Below, piece after piece: positions 34,354 to 44,156 of a stretch of DNA of 64,000 bases. Source of the DNA: SG-bin7 sp964498095 (GTDB lineage: Bacteria > Bdellovibrionota > Bdellovibrionia > Bdellovibrionales > SG-bin7); NCBI GenBank assembly GCA_964498095.1, contig CAZCFY010000006.1:1-64000 (forward strand). The letters run 5' to 3'. The notes beneath the pieces are model-generated. The model had not been told where the DNA came from, searched no databases, and was given only the letters and a program-made list of their open reading frames with translations. Position 1 is the stretch's first letter. Each line of letters begins with the position of its first letter. The translations under genes were made by a program, and so were the position numbers.

Positions 34354-35151
34354 ATGATGAGCAAAAAAACGTGCCGACCCGTCCGCGTTGGAGATGTGGA
34401 AATTGGGGGTTCTAATTTTGTTATTATTGCCGGACCATGTTCAGTTGAGTCCGAGGCTCATCTCCAAGAAACAGCAACCCAAGTTAAAAAATCAGGTGCC
34501 AGCATCTTGCGGGGTGGGGTTTTTAAACTAAGAACAAATCCACAAAGCTTTCAGGGATTAGGTGCCGATGGCCTCGCCGTCGCTAAACGCGTGCGTGAGC
34601 AGGTGAAAATGCCTATGGTTTGCGAAGTCACTGATCCCCGTCAAATTAGTGATATGCTCGATGTTGTCGATATTTTCCAAGTCGGCTCTCGCAACATGTA
34701 CAATTACTCGCTGTTAAAGGAACTCGGAAAAATCAAAAAACCTGTAATGTTAAAACGCGGTTTTTCCGCTTTGATTGAGGAATGGGTTTTAGCCGCGAAC
34801 TATGTAACCGAAGGCGGAAACGACCAGGTGATCTTGTGTGAGCGTGGAATTCGTTCTTTTGATAAAGTCACCCGCAATACTTTGGATCTAGCGGCTGTTT
34901 CTTACTTAAAACAAAATTATGAATTTCCAGTAATTGTTGATCCTTCGCATGGTACAGGCTTACGTGATCTTGTGGCGCCAATGTCATTAGCCGCCGCCGC
35001 CGCCGGCGCCGATGGTTTGCTGATCGAAGTCCATCCAAATCCTGAGAAAGCCTTGTCAGACGGATTTCAAACTTTAGATTTTAAACAATTTGATTCTTTG
35101 ATCTCAAAACTCGATCCACTTTTGAAAGTGATGAATCGTGCACGGGCCTAA
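34354..35151 (+). CDS. aroF: 3-deoxy-7-phosphoheptulonate (DAHP) synthase, type I-beta
   Basis: 265 residues. Core motifs: IAGPCSVES, ILRGGVFKLRTNPQSFQGLG, VCEVTDP, QVGSRNMYNYSLL, VMLKRGFSA, LCERGIRSF, VIVDPSHGTG and GLLIEVHPNPE. The compact I-beta form, without a regulatory chorismate-mutase or ACT domain, is like the KDO8P-synthase-related enzymes. It makes the first intermediate of the shikimate pathway from PEP and erythrose 4-phosphate. It overlaps the menaquinone methyltransferase by 14 bp, tying chorismate supply to quinone synthesis. Confidence 0.93.
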   Translation: MMSKKTCRPVRVGDVEIGGSNFVIIAGPCSVESEAHLQETATQVKKSGASILRGGVFKLRTNPQSFQGLGADGLAVAKRVREQVKMPMVCEVTDPRQISDMLDVVDIFQVGSRNMYNYSLLKELGKIKKPVMLKRGFSALIEEWVLAANYVTEGGNDQVILCERGIRSFDKVTRNTLDLAAVSYLKQNYEFPVIVDPSHGTGLRDLVAPMSLAAAAAGADGLLIEVHPNPEKALSDGFQTLDFKQFDSLISKLDPLLKVMNRARA

Positions 35152-35857
35152 TTCCGAAAATATTAAACAAATGTTCGGCTCAATTGCCAATGGGTATGAT
35201 TCGGCAAATACAGTTTTATCTGGTGGAATCCACCACCTATGGAAAAAAGAGGTCGTAAAACTCAGCGGCGTCCAAAAAGGATTTCGTGTTCTTGATTGCG
35301 CCACTGGCACGGGAGACTTGGCTTTTGAATTTAAACGTGCTGTAGGAGTAAATGGCCAAGTAACAGCAACCGATTTTTGTAGCGAGATGCTCGCGGTTGC
35401 CGGCCAAAAATCAAAAACTAAGGGCATTCCATTAATTTTAGAGCTAGCCGATGTGACTAACCTGCGCTATCCCGACGCCAGCTTTGACGTTGCTTCCATT
35501 GCGTTTGGAATACGAAATGTAAATGATCCTCTCAAAGCCTTAAACGAGCTATCACGAGTAGTTCGCCCGGGTGGCCGCGTAATGGTTTTGGAATTTGGTC
35601 AGCCAACGCTACCCGTATTTAAACAGGCTTATAATTTTTATTCAAAATTTATTTTGCCGCAAATCGGTGGTGCCATTACCGGTCAGCCCTCCGCTTATAA
35701 ATATCTTCAATCTTCGTCCGCCGATTTTCCCTGCCGCGAGAATTTTATTGAACTCATGAAGCAAACCGGCCGTTTCGAAGCTTATTCTTATAAATCCTTG
35801 AGCGGTGGTATCGCGTATATTTATACAGGTACCGTGGCGCGAAACCATATTATCTAA
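35138..35857 (+). CDS. ubiE: Demethylmenaquinone methyltransferase (UbiE/MenG)
   Basis: 239 residues. UbiE signature segments: MFGSIANGYDSANTVLSGG, LDCATGTGDLA (SAM motif I), ATDFCSEMLAVA, DVASIAFGIRNV, RPGGRVMVLEF and KYLQSSSADFP. It adds the C-methyl group in the last step of menaquinone synthesis. GTG start at 35138, inside the end of aroF. In a menaquinone-only organism menG would be the better name; no ubiquinone genes are seen here. Confidence 0.93.
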   Translation: MHGPNSENIKQMFGSIANGYDSANTVLSGGIHHLWKKEVVKLSGVQKGFRVLDCATGTGDLAFEFKRAVGVNGQVTATDFCSEMLAVAGQKSKTKGIPLILELADVTNLRYPDASFDVASIAFGIRNVNDPLKALNELSRVVRPGGRVMVLEFGQPTLPVFKQAYNFYSKFILPQIGGAITGQPSAYKYLQSSSADFPCRENFIELMKQTGRFEAYSYKSLSGGIAYIYTGTVARNHII

Positions 35858-35861
35858 GAAA

Positions 35862-38800
35862 TTATTGGTAGTCGTAATAGACTTCGATGCGTGTGCCAAC
35901 AGGTGGTGGAGCACTAAACAACACGCGATTACCTTGTACCGTCCAAGTAATGTTTTGTGTGGGGGTAAATACCACTTGCACAGTACCTGGAAGCGGAGTC
36001 TTAGATAATTCAACCGAGTCAGAGATATTGCGCACTTGGCGGCCGATGTTTTGTAAATTCGAAGAATAGTCAGCATCACAAATACTACCGGTTAATCCGC
36101 CAGTTAATTTTGACCATTGATCAACAAGCGTGCCGTAGAAAGCAAATCCGCCACCCTCATTGACTTGCGAATCCAAGCAAGTTTTATCGCCCGGCTGAAT
36201 AATGATTCCATAAACCGAAAGCTTTTTACCAGACGGCCAAATACCTTTGAAGTGGTCTTGGGCGGTTTGAGCCTGAGTTGCGCTCGGCGGACCGTTACTT
36301 TTCTCGTCTTCGTCGGAAAGTACGACGATTGCTAAGTCAGAATCGTTACGGAAAAAGCCGGCGTTATCAGAAGCCCGTTTGTCCATCGCCGTCATTGAAG
36401 CAAAAAGAGCTTGTTCATTTGAAGACGGACAATCGCCGCGGGCTTGGCAACCCACGGTCTCAGGACGATATACAGTGTCCAAGAAAACTTTTTCGTAATT
36501 CGGTGTTGCCGTTGACAAAACTTTTCCAGTAGCACCGGTTAATGGTAATAATGAACCGCAGATACCATAAGGACCCGTGCTACAGTCAGTTGTAGTGACA
36601 CCAATTTGCCAATCTACACCATTTAATCCTGTGATGAAGGAAGAGAATTTTTGACCAAGTTTAAGTTGATCTTTTTCCATTGAGGAAGAGTTGTCATCCA
36701 AAAATAAGATATCCACGCGCGGGTTACTAAGAGTTACGTTAAATACATCAAAACCATTTACAACACCTTTAATAAAGTCGCGTTGGTCGCTGCCGGTATT
36801 GCCTACGGCATTGGTTTGCGAAACTACAATTGTTTTCATGCCGTCGGCGCCTGCAAATACGATTGGCGCCGAGAATGCGCTTCCACTGCAAGACGTAGAA
36901 CTCGGCGAAGAAACATCGCCGGAGATATTTACGGTTAAACCGCTTTCGCATGTACCTTGTAGTGTTACGCCAGCAGCATCACGCGTTCCAGCGGCGGGAG
37001 CGGTAATTTTAATTACAGGAGAAGAACTTAAGCGGTTAAATGAGCGGTTATCGGTTCCCAAATTTCCAGCACGATCTGTTTGGGTCACAACAACGTTTTT
37101 AGTGCCATCACCCGCTGAGAACAGCACGGCAATGCTAAATTGAGAATTCGTACAAGTTCCCGTTACGTTAGAGGCCACGCCAGCACCAGAAGCAACTACA
37201 TCAATTCCTGATTCACACGTACCGACAACAGTTACGCCGGCAGCATAGGAGGAACCAGCAGCAGGACCAGTGATTTTTACGATGGGCGCTGTGCTATCAA
37301 GAACAAGATTTAAGATAGCTGACCCGTTATTGCCGGCAGCATCGGTTTGATAAGCGATTATATTTTTGTCACCATCGCCGGCAGCTAAATTGACATTGGC
37401 CGAGAATTTTCCCGAAGTACAAGCTGTCGTTGATTGCACCGCTAAACCACTTCCTAAAAGATTTACGGTTAAACCTGTTTCACAATTACCCTGAACATTT
37501 ACACCGACAACTTTTACGATTGAACCCTCAACTGGTAAAGTAAACGCAATAGCCGGTGCCGTAACATCTTTTTGGAAAGTACGGCTATCAGTTCCCATGT
37601 TGCCAGCGTTATCAGTTTGCGCGACGTTAACAACTTTGGGCCCTTCGCCGATTGAAAAGCTAATATTTTCTACGAACGCTGAATTTAAGCAGGGTGTCTG
37701 AACGGTACCGTCAACACCCGGGCCGTAGATGACAACTTCAAGTCCGGTTTCGCAAGTACCGCGAAGTTCTAAACCCGTTTGGGCGTTTATGCTCGAAGCC
37801 GGTGCCGTGATTTTTACGATCGGTGCAGTTGTATCTACATTGTATTGTTTTGAGTCTGAACCAACATTGCCAGCGGCATCAGTTTGGCGGGCCGTGACGG
37901 TTTTTGTGCCATCGCCGGCAGAAGCAGTAACTGAAACCGAGAAGGCATTATTAGTACATGTGGCATTTACGCTGGCAACACCCCCGCTGATAGCCACGTT
38001 TAGACCGGATTCACAAGTCCCACTTAAAGTAAAAGTCGTGCCTTGGAAAGTATTTGCAGCCGGCGAAGTAATAGCCACGGCCGGAGCAACAGTGTCTCTA
38101 ACGAAATCGCGGTTGGCGCTCCCTGAATTTCCAGCGGCATCAGTTTGTGTCGCAACAATGTTTTTAGTACCTTCACCATTTGAAAAAGTGATTGCGGCAC
38201 TATAGCGGCCCGCACTGCATGTCGCATTTAAATTGGCGTTAACCGCGCCGGAGATAACCACGGCTATTCCTGTTTCACACGCACCGCCAATTGTAAGACC
38301 GTTTTGCGCTGTTGTATTCGCAGCCGGAGTGTCGATTGTCACAACAGGCGCACCAGTATCTACGCGATAGGTTTTGGTTGAGTTACCGCTATTTCCCACC
38401 GCATCTGTCTGACTTGCCACTACTACTTTATTTCCATCTCCCGCGGTAAAATTGACCGCTGATGAGAAGCTTCCATTGTTACAAGTTGTCGCTACCGCGC
38501 TCGCGATTCCCGCACCATTAATTGTAACTGTTAAACCTGTTTCGCAAGTTCCTAAGATAACTTCGCCATTACTTACAAGTGAACCATCAACTGGAGAAGT
38601 AATTGCGATCACAGGAGCTGTCATATCGGCATTGAAGTTTCGATTGTCACTTCCTTTGTTTCCGACGGCATCGGTTTGTGACACGACAATATTCTTAACT
38701 CCTTCGCCATTCGAAAGAGTGATGTTGGCGCTGAATGCACCACCAGTACAGGTTGTCGTTGAGGGCGAGCCAACAGCTCCAGAGATGTTTACCACTAAAC

Positions 38801-41800
38801 CTGTTTCGCAAGTTCCAGAAATTGTGAGTGATGTTTTAACAACTGTGTTCGCGGCCGGGGCAGAAATCGCGATAACCGGAGCCGTGGTATCACGGATGAA
38901 GTCGCGGTTACCTGATCCTGTATTGCCCGACGAATCTGTTTGTGAAGCGACAATGTTTTTTGCGCCATCGCCGTTTGAGAAAACAACAGCTACCGAATAA
39001 CGTGCATTTGTACACGTTGCGGTGCTAGGCGAGGCTAAACCTGTTCCTGATAAATTAACAGTTAAACCGGTTTCGCAAGCGCCACCTATTGTTAAACCAC
39101 TTTGGGCAGCGGTATTCACCGCTGGAGTATCGATCGTTACTACTGGTGCTCCGGTATCAACCCGGTAAGTTTTTGTTGAACTACCAACATTGCCGTTGGC
39201 GTCTGTTTGTGAGGCTGTGACAACTTTATTTCCGTCACCGGCAGTTAATGTAACGCTGCCAGAGAAGCTGTTATTATTACAGGGAGTTGTCGTCGGCGAA
39301 GAAATGCCGGCACCATTAATTGTAACTGACAATCCTGTTTCGCAAGTTCCGCTAATTGTGACAGGACTTGAAACGAAGGCGTTGTCGGCGGGCGCAGTAA
39401 TAGCAACAACTGGAGCCGTAGTATCGGCATTAAAGTTGCGGTTATCTGAGCCGCGGTTTCCAGCAGCATCGGTTTGTGCCACCACAACGTTTTTAACACC
39501 GTCACCACTCGTGAAGGTCACTGAAGCGGAAAATCCACCATTTTGGCAATTAGCGTTTATTGGAGAAGCCACGCCCGAACCTGAAATGGCTACTGAGATA
39601 CCTGTTTCGCATGTACCGGTTAAAGTCGCCGAAGACTTAACGGAAGAATCGGCAGCCGGAGCAGTAATCGCGACAACGGGAGCTGTTGTGTCTTTAACAA
39701 AGTCACGATTGCCGGAGCCAACGTTTCCGGCGGCATCCATTTGAGCCGCGATAATATTTTTTGCACCGTCGCCACCAGTAAAAGTAATAGCAACACTATA
39801 ACGGCCACCGCTACAAGTTGTAGAGCTTGGAGAAGCTAAGCCAGAGCCCGAGAGACCAACCGTCAAACCAGTTTCGCAAGCGCCACCCATGGTTACACCA
39901 TTTTGAGCCGCTGTATTAGCGGCGGGTGTATCTATTGTTACGACAGGGGCGCCAGAATCAAGACGTAAAGTAATTTGCGCTGAGCCGCGGTTGCCTGCGG
40001 CATCTGTCTGTGATGCGCTCACAACTTTACTACCGTCGCCGGCAGTAAAAGTTACGGCGCCAGTAAATCCACCGCTGTTACAAGGTACTATCACGGTGCT
40101 AGCTACGCCACTACCGGCAATCGAAACATTTAATCCCGTTTCACAAGTACCGCTAATATTGGTATTGCCAGTGATAATCGAATTGTCGGCGGGAGAGGTA
40201 ATTGAAATCACCGGCGCAATCGAATCGGCGGTGAAATCACGGTTATCAGATCCACTATTGCCGACGGAGTCGGTTTGCGTGACGACTATATTTTTTGTGC
40301 CGTCACCCGCGCTTAAATTAATAACGGCGGAGAATGAATTTCCATTACACGCAACGGAAGAAGTTGCAGCAACGCCGCTTCCTGAAATCGCAACGTTAAT
40401 TCCAGTTTCACAAGAGCCGGCTAAAGTAAATCCAGTTTTTACAATTGAGTTAGCAGTCGGAGAAAGAATTCTAACGACGGGAGCTGTTGTATCGCGGATA
40501 AAATTCCGGTTGTCGCTGCCGGTATTGCCGTTACCATCGGTCTGGGACACGATAATATTTTTAGTTCCGTCTCCGGCAGTAAATAGGATATCTACCGAGT
40601 AGGCGTTATTAGAACATACTGTTGTTGAAGGAGAGGCGAGACCTGCGCCTGACAAGGCTACAGGTAAATTGTTTTCACAAGTACCTAGAAGCTTAACTCC
40701 CGCAAAGGCTACTGTATTGGCGGCAGGAGAGGTAATTGTGATTGCCGGACCCACTGTATCTTTAATAAATGAACGAGAATCTGTACCGCGGTTTCCGGCA
40801 TTGTCAGTTTGTGCAACAGAAATCGCTTTTGTGCCATCGCCCGACGACAGGGTTAGCAATTGACTGAATGAATTATTATTACATTGCGTGTTTACGGAGG
40901 CCGGGATGCCGGCTCCAGAAATTGTAATTGATAAGCCCGTTTCACAACTGCCAGTCAAAGTAATTTGCTCACGGACAGAACTATTCTCTGCGGGAGCGGA
41001 AATTTTAATTACGGGAGCTATCGTATCTCTAATAAAATTTCTTTGGTCCTGAGTAATGTTGCCGACATTATCTCGTTGCGAAACGATAACGGTTTTTACG
41101 CCGTCGCCATTTGAAAAGGTAATATTGGAATCAAACCGGCCGCTGGTACAAGCCGTAGAGGTATTTGCTGCCACACCGGCACCTGAAATTTCGACATTAA
41201 TTCCATTTTCGCAATTTCCTTGTAAGCGTATGCCGGTTTGCGCCTCAAAATTGGGAGCCGGATTCGTAATTGCGATGACGGGAGCTGTTGAGTCCCTGAC
41301 AAAGTTACGAGTCGTCGAAGCGGAATTGCCAGCGCGGTCAGTTTGCGAAACAACGACGTTTTTTGTACCATCGCCGTTAGAAAAATTTACGGCAATGCTA
41401 TAAGCTGAATTTAAGCAATTCCCCTTAACAGAGGAAGCGATACCTGTTCCGGTAACAACCACTTCTAAACCTGATTCACAGTTCCCCGAAACCGTTACTC
41501 CAGAAACAGCCGCATAGTTTTCAGCGGGGGCCGTAATGGTTACACGTGGTGCGGTGGCATCTAACTCCACTGTGGTTTGATCACTTCCCATGTTTTGAAC
41601 GGCATCAGATTGCGCGGCAATAATCTGACGAGTCCCGTCAGCGCCCGTCATCGTAAGGTTAAATGCAAATTGCCCTGCCGAACATGACAGAGTTTGTGAT
41701 CCACCACCTAAAGCGGAACCCGAAATTACGACAGGTAGGCCAGTTTCGCAGGTACCGGCTACTTGCACGGGGCCGCGTGTGATTGTACCAGCTACCGGCG

Positions 41801-42746
41801 CTGTAATTTTAATTGCTGGAGGTGTCGAATCGCGCATAAAGTCGCGGTTGGAATTTCCGGTATTTCCCGCGCGGTCAGTTTGCGTAGCAACAACGTTTTT
41901 CTTTCCATCAGCAGCGCTATAAGTAATATCCCCGGCGAATTGGCCGCTGGAGCAAGAAACTTTTATTGAGCCAGCCATACCGCCGCCCGACAAAGTTACG
42001 TCGTAGCCATTCTCACAAGTCCCGCTAACTCGTAACCCGTTACGGGCCATGGCATTTGCTGCCGGAGCGGTAATTGCGACCGCAGGAGCCACAGTATCTT
42101 TTATTAAGCTTTTATTATCTGAACCCTGATTACCGGCAATATCGATTTGTTGAGCGACGATATTTTTAGTGCCGTCGGTGCCCGGTAATACATAAGGAAA
42201 ACTGAAGGCGCCCCCGTTACACGCAACTTGTCCTATTGTGCCGACCCCAGTTAGATAGAGGACAACGTTTAACCCGTTTTCGCAGCGTCCAGAAATTGTG
42301 ACATTAGCCCCGACTTCGGATTGATTTGTAGGATTTGTGATGGCGATGGCCGGTGCAATTGTATCTTTTAAGAAATCACGGTCATCTTGCGCCCAGGCGC
42401 CGTTTCCGCCTTCTGATAAATCTTGGCGAGCAACAACATTTTTTATACCGTCGCCATCTGAAAAAGTAATGTTGGCAGAAAAGAAACCGTCTTTACAATC
42501 TAGTTTTTCATTTTCTATTTTTCCGGAGCCAAGACCCGATAAAGTAACAGCGCGGCCCTTAGTACAAGTTCCCTCAACAAATACTCCCACTTTATCAACA
42601 GTCATCGGGGCGGGATTTTCGATTTTTACGGCGCCTTTTATGCGTAGAGCTTCTGATCCCTGCTGAACAGCAAAGTCCATGTCGGTACAACCAACCATAT
42701 ATATAGATGAAATTACGAAAATCGATATTAACTTCAGATTGCTCAT
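35862..42746 (-). CDS. Giant repeat lipoprotein with Ig-like repeats and C-terminal vWA domain
   Basis: About 2294 residues. ATG 42746 gives a lipoprotein signal with lipobox YMVGC (Cys20) and GGAG 4 bases upstream; an upstream in-frame codon (42845) would bury this signal. Residues ~35-1994 are 22 Ig-like repeats of ~89 residues, each with G-T-C-E-T-G, a second Cys ~25 residues on and GDGTKNVVV-QTD-AGN. The last 300 residues are a vWA-like domain with MIDAS DNSSS at ~2018, NDSDLAIVVLSDEDE and a terminal beta tail. A surface-anchored adhesin-like stalk with a binding head at the far end is the natural reading. It ends 4 bp from ubiE, convergently. Confidence 0.85.
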   Translation of the reverse strand: MSNLKLISIFVISSIYMVGCTDMDFAVQQGSEALRIKGAVKIENPAPMTVDKVGVFVEGTCTKGRAVTLSGLGSGKIENEKLDCKDGFFSANITFSDGDGIKNVVARQDLSEGGNGAWAQDDRDFLKDTIAPAIAITNPTNQSEVGANVTISGRCENGLNVVLYLTGVGTIGQVACNGGAFSFPYVLPGTDGTKNIVAQQIDIAGNQGSDNKSLIKDTVAPAVAITAPAANAMARNGLRVSGTCENGYDVTLSGGGMAGSIKVSCSSGQFAGDITYSAADGKKNVVATQTDRAGNTGNSNRDFMRDSTPPAIKITAPVAGTITRGPVQVAGTCETGLPVVISGSALGGGSQTLSCSAGQFAFNLTMTGADGTRQIIAAQSDAVQNMGSDQTTVELDATAPRVTITAPAENYAAVSGVTVSGNCESGLEVVVTGTGIASSVKGNCLNSAYSIAVNFSNGDGTKNVVVSQTDRAGNSASTTRNFVRDSTAPVIAITNPAPNFEAQTGIRLQGNCENGINVEISGAGVAANTSTACTSGRFDSNITFSNGDGVKTVIVSQRDNVGNITQDQRNFIRDTIAPVIKISAPAENSSVREQITLTGSCETGLSITISGAGIPASVNTQCNNNSFSQLLTLSSGDGTKAISVAQTDNAGNRGTDSRSFIKDTVGPAITITSPAANTVAFAGVKLLGTCENNLPVALSGAGLASPSTTVCSNNAYSVDILFTAGDGTKNIIVSQTDGNGNTGSDNRNFIRDTTAPVVRILSPTANSIVKTGFTLAGSCETGINVAISGSGVAATSSVACNGNSFSAVINLSAGDGTKNIVVTQTDSVGNSGSDNRDFTADSIAPVISITSPADNSIITGNTNISGTCETGLNVSIAGSGVASTVIVPCNSGGFTGAVTFTAGDGSKVVSASQTDAAGNRGSAQITLRLDSGAPVVTIDTPAANTAAQNGVTMGGACETGLTVGLSGSGLASPSSTTCSGGRYSVAITFTGGDGAKNIIAAQMDAAGNVGSGNRDFVKDTTAPVVAITAPAADSSVKSSATLTGTCETGISVAISGSGVASPINANCQNGGFSASVTFTSGDGVKNVVVAQTDAAGNRGSDNRNFNADTTAPVVAITAPADNAFVSSPVTISGTCETGLSVTINGAGISSPTTTPCNNNSFSGSVTLTAGDGNKVVTASQTDANGNVGSSTKTYRVDTGAPVVTIDTPAVNTAAQSGLTIGGACETGLTVNLSGTGLASPSTATCTNARYSVAVVFSNGDGAKNIVASQTDSSGNTGSGNRDFIRDTTAPVIAISAPAANTVVKTSLTISGTCETGLVVNISGAVGSPSTTTCTGGAFSANITLSNGEGVKNIVVSQTDAVGNKGSDNRNFNADMTAPVIAITSPVDGSLVSNGEVILGTCETGLTVTINGAGIASAVATTCNNGSFSSAVNFTAGDGNKVVVASQTDAVGNSGNSTKTYRVDTGAPVVTIDTPAANTTAQNGLTIGGACETGIAVVISGAVNANLNATCSAGRYSAAITFSNGEGTKNIVATQTDAAGNSGSANRDFVRDTVAPAVAITSPAANTFQGTTFTLSGTCESGLNVAISGGVASVNATCTNNAFSVSVTASAGDGTKTVTARQTDAAGNVGSDSKQYNVDTTAPIVKITAPASSINAQTGLELRGTCETGLEVVIYGPGVDGTVQTPCLNSAFVENISFSIGEGPKVVNVAQTDNAGNMGTDSRTFQKDVTAPAIAFTLPVEGSIVKVVGVNVQGNCETGLTVNLLGSGLAVQSTTACTSGKFSANVNLAAGDGDKNIIAYQTDAAGNNGSAILNLVLDSTAPIVKITGPAAGSSYAAGVTVVGTCESGIDVVASGAGVASNVTGTCTNSQFSIAVLFSAGDGTKNVVVTQTDRAGNLGTDNRSFNRLSSSPVIKITAPAAGTRDAAGVTLQGTCESGLTVNISGDVSSPSSTSCSGSAFSAPIVFAGADGMKTIVVSQTNAVGNTGSDQRDFIKGVVNGFDVFNVTLSNPRVDILFLDDNSSSMEKDQLKLGQKFSSFITGLNGVDWQIGVTTTDCSTGPYGICGSLLPLTGATGKVLSTATPNYEKVFLDTVYRPETVGCQARGDCPSSNEQALFASMTAMDKRASDNAGFFRNDSDLAIVVLSDEDEKSNGPPSATQAQTAQDHFKGIWPSGKKLSVYGIIIQPGDKTCLDSQVNEGGGFAFYGTLVDQWSKLTGGLTGSICDADYSSNLQNIGRQVRNISDSVELSKTPLPGTVQVVFTPTQNITWTVQGNRVLFSAPPPVGTRIEVYYDYQ
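36765..42644 (-). repeat. Tandem array of 22 Ig-like coding repeats (~266 bp each)
   Basis: Unit boundaries fall at D-T-x-A-P-V-I-x-I. Units 11, 14 and 17 (beginning near 39948, 39155 and 38358) share DTGAP or DSGAP followed by VVTIDTPA-NT-AQNG---GGACETG, so a three-unit block of ~795 bp has been duplicated. Nucleotide copies differ mainly at third codon positions, meaning the duplication is not recent or that codons have been diversified. Confidence 0.85.
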
Positions 42747-42919
42747 AACGCTCCAATAGAGGACAATCCCCTTCCCCCACCTACCATTTGAGCAATTCAC
42801 GGACCAAAACTCAGCGCATAAAAAGACTCGTAGTGGCACCTTCAAATTCGCGCAATCATTATTGAATCTCAGTCTGAGAAGATTAAAAATCTAAGCAAAA
42901 CTGTCTAAACAATTTTTCT

Positions 42920-42952
42920 ATCAAACTTTCAGACAAATTCGTCTGATTTGAT
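42920..42952. promoter_or_regulatory. Dyad in the divergent giant-gene/purT gap
   Basis: ATCAAA-cttt-CAGAC-aaattc-GTCTG-a-TTTGAT: nested inverted repeats, 33 bases long, whose right end overlaps the purT -35 box. It has the shape of an operator, with no resemblance to the known PurR box. A second small dyad CTCAG-T-CTGAG lies at 42874-42884. Confidence 0.45.
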
Positions 42953-42976
42953 TTTTGAAAATTAACCCTTTATAAG
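42948..42976 (+). promoter_or_regulatory. Predicted purT promoter
   Basis: TTGATT, a 17-base spacer and TATAAG. The predicted transcript starts near 42983, followed by AAGGA at 42988-42992 and the purT ATG at 43002. Confidence 0.6.
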
Positions 42977-43001
42977 TTCGAAACGACAAGGATTGGTACA
43001 T

Positions 43002-44156
43002 ATGAAGAAAATTATGTTGCTGGGTTCTGGAGAATTAGGGAAAGAAGTTACGATTTCTGCAAAAAGGTTAGGCGCTTTTGTCGTCGCCGTCGACCGTTAC
43101 GCAGGCGCTCCCGCGATGCAAGTTGCCGACGAGTTTGAAGTTATCGACATGCTCAGCGCAAATGACCTGAGCGAAATTGTGTACAAACACAAACCGGATC
43201 TTATCGTCCCAGAAATTGAAGCCATACGTACCGAAAAATTAATCGAACTAGAAGACGAGGGCTACACGGTAATTCCCACCGCAAAGGCGGCTTACTTAAC
43301 GATGAACCGCGATGCTATCCGCGAATACGCATCTGCGGAGCTCGGCTTACTTACGGCGAAATACGCTTATGCGGAAACCAAAGAGGAATTAAAAGTGGCT
43401 TGTGAAAAAGTGGGATTTCCCTGCGTCGTAAAGCCTGTTATGTCTTCTTCGGGCAAAGGGCAGTCTTATTTAAATTCTAAGGAAGACATCGATAAGTCCT
43501 GGGATTACGCTCTAGCGGGAATGCGCGGAGATAAAACCAAAGTTATCGTCGAGGAATTTATTAAGTTTGAATTAGAAATCACTCTCTTGACGGTTCGACA
43601 ATGGAACGGCCCTACTTTATTTGTAAACCCCATCGGCCATCGCCAGGAACGCGGCGATTACCAAGAGTCGTGGATGCCGGCCGAAATTTCTGCCGCCCAC
43701 CTAAAGCAGGCCCAAGAAATGGCAAAGAAAGTTACGGACGCCCTCGGCGGCGCCGGAATTTTTGGAGTTGAATTTTTTATTACCAAAGATAAAGTTTATT
43801 TTTCCGAACTCTCTCCCCGGCCCCACGATACGGGAATGGTCACTCTAATTTCGCAAGACTTATCAGAGTTTGATTTACATGTACGCGCTATCATGGGATT
43901 CCCAATCCCAACGATTAATTATCGTGGAGCTTCGGCCAGCGCCGTTATTTTAGCCGACCGCGAAGCGTCGCAAGTTTATTACCGCGGAATTGAAAAAGCT
44001 CTGGCGCTAAAAAACACAGAAGTGAGAATTTTCGGTAAACCTACGGCGCGAAAATACCGCCGCATGGGAGTTGCACTAGCCACGGCAAGCACGACCAACG
44101 AAGCCAGGGGCATTGCCACTCAGGCGGCTGGCCTCGTCAATATTCAATACAATTAA
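43002..44156 (+). CDS. purT: Formate-dependent GAR transformylase
   Basis: About 384 residues of the ATP-grasp family: MLLGSGELGKEVTISAKRLG, VVAVDRYAGAPAMQVAD, VPEIEAI, MNRDAIR, VVKPVMSSSGKGQS, VEEFIKFELEITLLTVR, SWMPAEIS, GIFGVEFFI and ELSPRPHDTGMVTL. It formylates glycinamide ribonucleotide from formate and ATP in purine synthesis without folate. ATG 43002 has AAGGA 9 bases upstream; TTG at 42993 is a weaker alternative. It overlaps the convergent Fic gene by 4 bp. Confidence 0.95.
   Translation: MKKIMLLGSGELGKEVTISAKRLGAFVVAVDRYAGAPAMQVADEFEVIDMLSANDLSEIVYKHKPDLIVPEIEAIRTEKLIELEDEGYTVIPTAKAAYLTMNRDAIREYASAELGLLTAKYAYAETKEELKVACEKVGFPCVVKPVMSSSGKGQSYLNSKEDIDKSWDYALAGMRGDKTKVIVEEFIKFELEITLLTVRQWNGPTLFVNPIGHRQERGDYQESWMPAEISAAHLKQAQEMAKKVTDALGGAGIFGVEFFITKDKVYFSELSPRPHDTGMVTLISQDLSEFDLHVRAIMGFPIPTINYRGASASAVILADREASQVYYRGIEKALALKNTEVRIFGKPTARKYRRMGVALATASTTNEARGIATQAAGLVNIQYN

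Noticed and set aside
36765..42644. Periodic repeats that could be mistaken for a CRISPR array or satellite DNA
   Set aside because: The period is ~266 bp, in frame, with protein-level conservation. There are no short identical direct repeats with unique spacers and no cas genes.
36691..42666. Regular long antisense open frames inside the giant lipoprotein gene (for example 37729-38205, 38452-39000, 39190-39744, 39991-40602 on the plus strand)
   Set aside because: They recur at the repeat period and arise from the codon use of the repeated Ig-like units on the minus strand. They lack ribosome sites and resemble no protein family.
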